From Enterobacteriaceae bacterium 4M9 (lineage in GTDB: Bacteria; Pseudomonadota; Gammaproteobacteria; Enterobacterales; Enterobacteriaceae): a DNA stretch of 64,000 nucleotides. The notes below the pieces were generated by a model that saw nothing but the letters and a program-made list of their open reading frames with translations, had not been told where the DNA came from and searched no databases. Shown here piece by piece: positions 59,427-64,000 of the stretch (its first letter is position 1; each line of letters begins with the position of its first letter). The stretch spans positions 310,001 to 374,000 of the forward strand of contig JAADJJ010000001.1 of NCBI GenBank assembly GCA_010092695.1, given 5' to 3'. The position numbers and the translations under genes are program-made.

Positions 59427-60799
59427 CCGCACGTCTTGACCGCTGGTTGAGTGCGCTCAGTCAGTCAGAAAAAGAGATGAAACGCCTGCCGCCGTACCGT
59501 CAGTACGGCAAGCTGACGCGCGCCACCGGTCTGGTCATGGAGGCCACCGGCCTGCAATTGCCCATCGGCACCACCTGTATTATTGAGCGAAACAACGGTG
59601 TGAGTATCGATCAGGTCGAAAGTGAAGTGGTTGGCTTTAACGGCCAGCAGCTGTTCCTGATGCCACTTGAAGAGGTGGACGGTATTTTGCCCGGCGCGCG
59701 CGTTTATGCACCCGGCATGATGAACGGCCTGCCGCCCGGTAAACAACTACCGCTCGGTCCGGCGCTGCTGGGCCGCGTGCTGGATGCCAGCGCCCGCCCA
59801 CTTGACGGTAAACCGGCACCCGACACCGGCTATCGCGCACCCTTAATTACGCCTCCGTTTAACCCGCTGCAGCGTGTGCCTATTCATAATGTGCTGGATA
59901 CCGGCGTGCGTGCCATTAACGGCATGCTGACCATCGGTAAAGGCCAGCGCGTGGGCCTGTTTGCTGGCTCCGGCGTCGGTAAAAGCGTGTTGCTCGGCAT
60001 GATGGCGCGCTACACCCAGGCTGATGTGATTGTGGTGGGCCTTATCGGTGAGCGTGGGCGCGAAGTAAAAGACTTTATTGAAAACATTCTTGGCGAAGAA
60101 GGCCGCAAGCGTGCGGTGGTAATTGCCGCACCGGCTGACGTGTCGCCGCTGCTGCGTATGCAGGGCGCGGCCTACGCCACGCGTATCGCCGAAGACTTCC
60201 GCGATCGCGGCAAAGATGTGCTGCTGATTATGGATTCGCTGACCCGTTATGCCATGGCGCAGCGCGAAATTGCGCTGGCTATCGGTGAGCCACCGGCCAC
60301 CAAAGGCTATCCGCCGTCGGTGTTTGCCAAGCTGCCTGCGCTGGTGGAGCGTGCCGGTAACGGCACCAAAGACGGCGGTTCGATAACCGCTTTCTACACC
60401 GTGCTGACGGAAGGTGACGATCAGCAGGATCCGATCGCCGATTCGGCGCGTGCGATCCTCGACGGTCACGTGGTGCTCTCGCGCCGCCTGGCCGAAGCCG
60501 GTCACTATCCGGCAATTGATATCGAAGCCTCCATCAGCCGTGCGATGACCGAGCTGATTACGCCCGAACACTACAAGAAAGTGAAAAATTTCAAACAGCT
60601 GCTTTCCAGCTATCAGCGTAACCGTGACCTGATTAGCGTTGGCGCTTACGCCGCCGGGACTGACCCGCAGCTGGATCAGGCTATCAGACTGTATCCACAA
60701 ATGGAGTCCTGGTTGCAGCAGGATATCTATGAATGCAGCGAGTATCAGGAATCGTGCAAAGGGTTATTTGCGCTCTTCCCCGACTCGCCCCCTCAATAA
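59423..60799 (+). CDS. fliI: flagellum-specific ATP synthase FliI
   Basis: 458-residue hexameric ATPase of the type III export gate. Walker A GSGVGKSV is at about residues 183-190, and Walker B is in VLLIMDSLTRYAMAQREI. The catalytic Glu lies in GLIGERGREVKDF. I start at ATG 59423, coupled to the fliH stop; the longer frame from 59330 is an overlap artefact. Length matches E. coli (457). Confidence 0.97.
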   Translation: MTARLDRWLSALSQSEKEMKRLPPYRQYGKLTRATGLVMEATGLQLPIGTTCIIERNNGVSIDQVESEVVGFNGQQLFLMPLEEVDGILPGARVYAPGMMNGLPPGKQLPLGPALLGRVLDASARPLDGKPAPDTGYRAPLITPPFNPLQRVPIHNVLDTGVRAINGMLTIGKGQRVGLFAGSGVGKSVLLGMMARYTQADVIVVGLIGERGREVKDFIENILGEEGRKRAVVIAAPADVSPLLRMQGAAYATRIAEDFRDRGKDVLLIMDSLTRYAMAQREIALAIGEPPATKGYPPSVFAKLPALVERAGNGTKDGGSITAFYTVLTEGDDQQDPIADSARAILDGHVVLSRRLAEAGHYPAIDIEASISRAMTELITPEHYKKVKNFKQLLSSYQRNRDLISVGAYAAGTDPQLDQAIRLYPQMESWLQQDIYECSEYQESCKGLFALFPDSPPQ

Positions 60800-60813
60800 T
60801 GACGGAGTGACCG

Positions 60814-61263
60814 ATGGCAACAGCATCACCAATGGACACCCTCAGGGAAATGGCGGAAGACGCGTTGCAGGAAGCCACAACGCAGCTGGGAAAGACGCGC
60901 CAGGCCTGTTCGCAGGCCGAAGAGCAACTCAGCCAGCTGGTGAATTACGAGCTGGAATATCGCCAGCAGTTGCAGCAGAACATGACCAGTGACGGCATGG
61001 CTGCAACCAACTGGATGAATTACCAACAGTTTATGACGTCGCTTGATAAGACGCTGGAACACCATCGTCAGCACGTCTCACAGTGCCAGCAGCGCGTAAG
61101 CCAGGCGCTGAAAAACTGGCAGGAGAAAAAACAGCGTCTCAACGCATTTGAGACGCTCAGAGACAGGGCGCTGGCAACCCAGCTTCTGAAGGAAAACAAG
61201 CTGGACCAGAAGATGATGGATGAGTATGCGCAGCGCGCCACCCTGAGGAAAGAAACACGATGA
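60814..61263 (+). CDS. fliJ: flagellar export chaperone FliJ
   Basis: 149-residue antiparallel coiled coil, rich in Gln, Glu and Arg. In the family it resembles the gamma stalk that couples FliI to FlhA. It follows fliI by 14 bases, and its stop overlaps the fliK start by 4 bases (ATGA). Confidence 0.94.
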   Translation: MATASPMDTLREMAEDALQEATTQLGKTRQACSQAEEQLSQLVNYELEYRQQLQQNMTSDGMAATNWMNYQQFMTSLDKTLEHHRQHVSQCQQRVSQALKNWQEKKQRLNAFETLRDRALATQLLKENKLDQKMMDEYAQRATLRKETR

Positions 61264-62471
61264 TCCACAACCTTCTTAACAATGTCGGAGCGGCGAATAT
61301 CGCCGCTCTGTCACCTGAAGCCGGGCTGGCGGAAACGCTGCCCGGCTTTGCGCAGCTTCTGGAATCGCACCTGGGTGACGAAGCCGCCGCGATAGTGACG
61401 ACGATGCCTGAGATGGCTATCCCGGCAGACGAGCTGGCGCAGCAGATTCGCGACATGCTCGAACAGGGTGTTACGCCGGATGGACTGGTGCTGGAAAGTG
61501 GCCAGGTACAGCAGCTTCAACAGTGGCTGGCACAGGTCAGTGCCGCTACGCCGCTAACGCCGCAGGAAGGCGAAACGCTGATGACGCACGTCGCTGCTGA
61601 CAGTGCTTCGCGCGAGGCCACGCTTGCCGCTGATACGGGACTGCTGCTCAACGGCGCGTTGAAAACCACGCAGGCCCAGAACGGCAGCGAGGCCGTCGCA
61701 CTGACCGGCAACGGTACGCAGGCTGCGACCGGCGGTACGTCAATTCCTGCGCTGGTGGCCTCAGCGCTGAACGTCGAGAAGCGCCGCCCAGGCAATGAAC
61801 ACACCGCCATGCCGGAAACTGCCGCGTTACAGGCGAAAGCCGCGCAAACGCAGGCAACTGATGGCGCGCGCGTTGCGCCGCTGGCCCAGGACATTACGCA
61901 GCCGCAGGCGGGGGCAAGCCCGGAACCTTCACCGCTTAACGCCGCACTACTGCGCCTTAGCCCGGAAGGCAGTGCGACGTTGCCTGCTAACGCACTGGCA
62001 ACCGCCAGTACCAACGCCGCGCCAGTTCTGAGCCAGACCGTGGGCACTGCCGCCTGGCAGCAGGCGCTGAGCCAGCAGATTTCAATGTTCACCCGCAACG
62101 GCATTCACAATGCCGAGCTTCGCCTGCATCCGCAGGATTTGGGCGCATTACAGCTCAATATCCGTATGAACCAGGACCAGGCGCAGGTACATATCGTCTC
62201 AGATAACCACCAGGTGCGTGCTGCACTGGAAGCCGCCATGCCGCAGCTGCGCACATCGCTTGCCGAGGCGGGCATTGAGCTTAGCCAGAGCAGCGTGAGT
62301 GACGATAACACCGCACCGTGGCAGGAAGCTGCTTCACAGGCGAATAACGACGGCGAAAAGGGCCGCGGAAACGGTAAGGGCGACGATGGATTAGCGCAGG
62401 AAGATGGCGAAAACAACGCCGTTGAGACGCGCACCGTGATGCGTCCAGGTGGCGTCGACACCTTTGCCTGA
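61260..62471 (+). CDS. fliK: hook-length control protein FliK
   Basis: 403 residues, normal for the secreted hook ruler. The N-terminal two-thirds are Ala/Gln/Thr-rich and variable. The C-terminal switch domain has LRLHPQDLGALQLNIRMN and LAEAGIELSQSSVS, which change FlhB from hook to filament export. It is coupled to fliJ by overlap. A 153-base gap to fliL follows. Confidence 0.95.
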   Translation: MIHNLLNNVGAANIAALSPEAGLAETLPGFAQLLESHLGDEAAAIVTTMPEMAIPADELAQQIRDMLEQGVTPDGLVLESGQVQQLQQWLAQVSAATPLTPQEGETLMTHVAADSASREATLAADTGLLLNGALKTTQAQNGSEAVALTGNGTQAATGGTSIPALVASALNVEKRRPGNEHTAMPETAALQAKAAQTQATDGARVAPLAQDITQPQAGASPEPSPLNAALLRLSPEGSATLPANALATASTNAAPVLSQTVGTAAWQQALSQQISMFTRNGIHNAELRLHPQDLGALQLNIRMNQDQAQVHIVSDNHQVRAALEAAMPQLRTSLAEAGIELSQSSVSDDNTAPWQEAASQANNDGEKGRGNGKGDDGLAQEDGENNAVETRTVMRPGGVDTFA

Positions 62472-62624
62472 ACCCGTTTTAACGGTCGAGGTGGTGCCAT
62501 TTTCTCGTGTTATTCGAACCATTGCTTCAGAAAATTGCTGCGATAATGTGCGCCATATTCCAGAGTCGTCGGTGACATCTACCGCGGCTCGGGCGCTAAT
62601 GTTGTTAAAGGATCAAGAAATTCC

Positions 62625-63113
62625 ATGCCAAAGAAAAATTCAGCGGACGCGAAAAAAAGAGGTTCCCTCAGCGCTGTGCTGCTTGCCTGCGTTGCTCTGG
62701 GTGCCTGCGCCGTTGCCGGTTACACCTGGTATGAGCTGAAACACGTTAAAACCCAGATTGCGGCAGGCAGTGAAGGGCAACCGGTAGCGGCAAGCCAGAT
62801 CCCGCTATATATGCCGCTGGAAACCTTTACCGTCAGCCTCAAGCCGACGGACGAAGACGCAGACCGTGTGCTGTATATCGGCCTGACGCTGCGTCTGCGT
62901 GATGAGCCTTCGCGCGAGCTGCTGGAAGAGTTTTTACCAGAAATTCGCAGCCGCCTGCTGGTGCTGCTGTCTCAGCAGACGGCAGAAACACTGGCCACTA
63001 ACGCGGGTAAAACGGCGTTGGTTGAACAGATTAAAGAAGAGCTGAACAAACCTATTGGCCACCGCTCAGCAGTGGTGACTGACGTGTTGTATAACGCCTT
63101 TATACTGCGGTAA
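62625..63113 (+). CDS. fliL: flagellar basal-body associated protein FliL
   Basis: 162 residues with one N-terminal membrane segment (AVLLACVALGACAVAGYTWY) and a periplasmic domain (ETFTVSLKP, then LTLRLRDEPSRELLEEFLPE) that supports the stator. ATG 62625 follows an AAAGGATCAAGA region. It starts the fliLM unit, continuing beyond the window. Confidence 0.94.
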   Translation: MPKKNSADAKKRGSLSAVLLACVALGACAVAGYTWYELKHVKTQIAAGSEGQPVAASQIPLYMPLETFTVSLKPTDEDADRVLYIGLTLRLRDEPSRELLEEFLPEIRSRLLVLLSQQTAETLATNAGKTALVEQIKEELNKPIGHRSAVVTDVLYNAFILR

Positions 63114-63118
63114 ATCAC

Positions 63119-64000
63119 ATGTCTGACAGTATCTTATCCCAGGCCGAAATAGACCGTCTGCTCAACGGCGGCAATGGCGCAGAAAGTGAGCCAGCAGCAG
63201 AAGCCGCGCTGCCGGGCGATAACGTAACGCCTTACGACCCTAATACGCAGCGTCGCGTGGTGCGCGAGCGTCTCCAGTCGCTGGAGATTATCAACGAGCG
63301 CTTTGCCCGTCAGTTCCGTATTGGTCTGTTCAACCTGCTGCGCCGCAGCCCGGATGTGACAGTCGGGAACATTAAGATCCAGCCATACCATGAGTTTGCG
63401 CGCAACTTGCCGGTGCCAACCAACCTGAACCTGGTGCACCTCAATCCGCTGCGCGGCACCTCGCTGTTCGTGTTTTCACCGAACCTGGTCTTTATCGCGG
63501 TAGATAACCTGTTTGGTGGCGATGGCCGCTTCCCAACCAAAGTGGAAGGGCGCGAATTTACGCCGACCGAACAGCGCATTATTAAGCGCATCCTGAACAT
63601 GGCGCTGGACGCATACAGTGAAGCGTGGAGCACTATTTATAAGCTCGATGTGGAATACGTGCGTGCCGAGATACAGGTGAAATTTACCAACATCACCACC
63701 TCGCCAAACGACATCGTGGTCACAACGCCGTTTTATGTGGAAATTGGCGCGCAAAGTGGTGAATTCGATATTTGTATTCCCTTCAGCATGATTGAGCCGC
63801 TAAGGGAGCTGCTGACCAGCCCACCGCTGGAGAACTCACGCCAGGAAGACGAAAAATGGCGCGATGTGCTGGCATCCCAGGTGAAAGCGTCTGAGCTGGA
63901 ACTGGTGGCGAACTTTGCCCAGATCCCGACGCGCTTATCGAAGGTACTGAAGCTTCAGAAAGGCGACATTATCCCGATTGATGCCCCGGAAAAAACCGAG
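63119..64000 (+). CDS. fliM: flagellar motor switch protein FliM (3' end outside window)
   Basis: The first 294 residues are present. The N-terminal EIDRLL motif (ILSQAEIDRLLNGG) is the phospho-CheY docking site, so a CheY is expected elsewhere in the genome. The CheC-like middle domain (VFSPNLVFIAVDNLFGGDGR) and start of the FliN-like C-terminal domain (ASELELVANFAQI) follow. It begins 5 bases after fliL. Confidence 0.96.
   Translation, partial: MSDSILSQAEIDRLLNGGNGAESEPAAEAALPGDNVTPYDPNTQRRVVRERLQSLEIINERFARQFRIGLFNLLRRSPDVTVGNIKIQPYHEFARNLPVPTNLNLVHLNPLRGTSLFVFSPNLVFIAVDNLFGGDGRFPTKVEGREFTPTEQRIIKRILNMALDAYSEAWSTIYKLDVEYVRAEIQVKFTNITTSPNDIVVTTPFYVEIGAQSGEFDICIPFSMIEPLRELLTSPPLENSRQEDEKWRDVLASQVKASELELVANFAQIPTRLSKVLKLQKGDIIPIDAPEKTE

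Overview
The window looks like chromosome of a motile member of the Enterobacteriaceae. Its flagellar, ybiW-ybiY-fsaA, zinT and srfABC proteins all resemble E. coli/Salmonella-type families, the FliA start is a GTG as in E. coli, and the flagellar promoters follow the enteric sigma-28 pattern. I cannot fix the genus from sequence alone. No tRNA, rRNA, insertion sequence, prophage or CRISPR array was seen.

1-12 kb is metabolism and signalling. A ketone-body/acetoacetate operon (scoA partial, scoB, atoB, bdhA) is followed by a small membrane protein, a LuxR-type regulator and an HD-GYP protein. Next comes an anaerobic sugar-phosphate module: a DeoR regulator, glycyl-radical enzyme YbiW/PflF and its activase YbiY/PflE, divergent from fructose-6-phosphate aldolase FsaA. 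An FNR-like box and a palindrome lie in the divergent promoter region.

12-26 kb is the least understood part. A lipoprotein is followed by a giant 1503-residue exported coiled-coil protein with a degenerate FKBP-like C-terminus and a 114-bp tandem repeat. Then come an outer-membrane barrel protein and the srfABC operon, which encodes a membrane protein, an actin/Hsp70-fold ATPase-like protein and a GTPase-like protein. These are the best candidates for poorly described biology here.

26.5-64 kb is one compact flagellar/chemotaxis block: an MCP, fliA, fliC1, fliDST, a hydrolase, fliC2, zinT, flgLKJIHGFEDCB, flgAMN, flhDC, motAB, cheAW, fliE and fliFGHIJKLM (fliM runs off the end). I found seven sigma-28 promoters, for the MCP, fliC1, fliD, fliC2, flgKL, flgM and motA (the last inside flhC). 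FlhDC (class 1) should switch on the hook-basal-body operons and fliA. FlgM holds FliA back until the hook is finished, and FliA then drives filament, chaperone, motor and receptor genes. Unusual points are two near-identical-ended flagellin genes in inverted orientation, a Zur-boxed zinT and a hydrolase lodged among the flagellar genes, no fliZ after fliA, a che operon that stops after cheW, and a lone cysteine in the hook protein.
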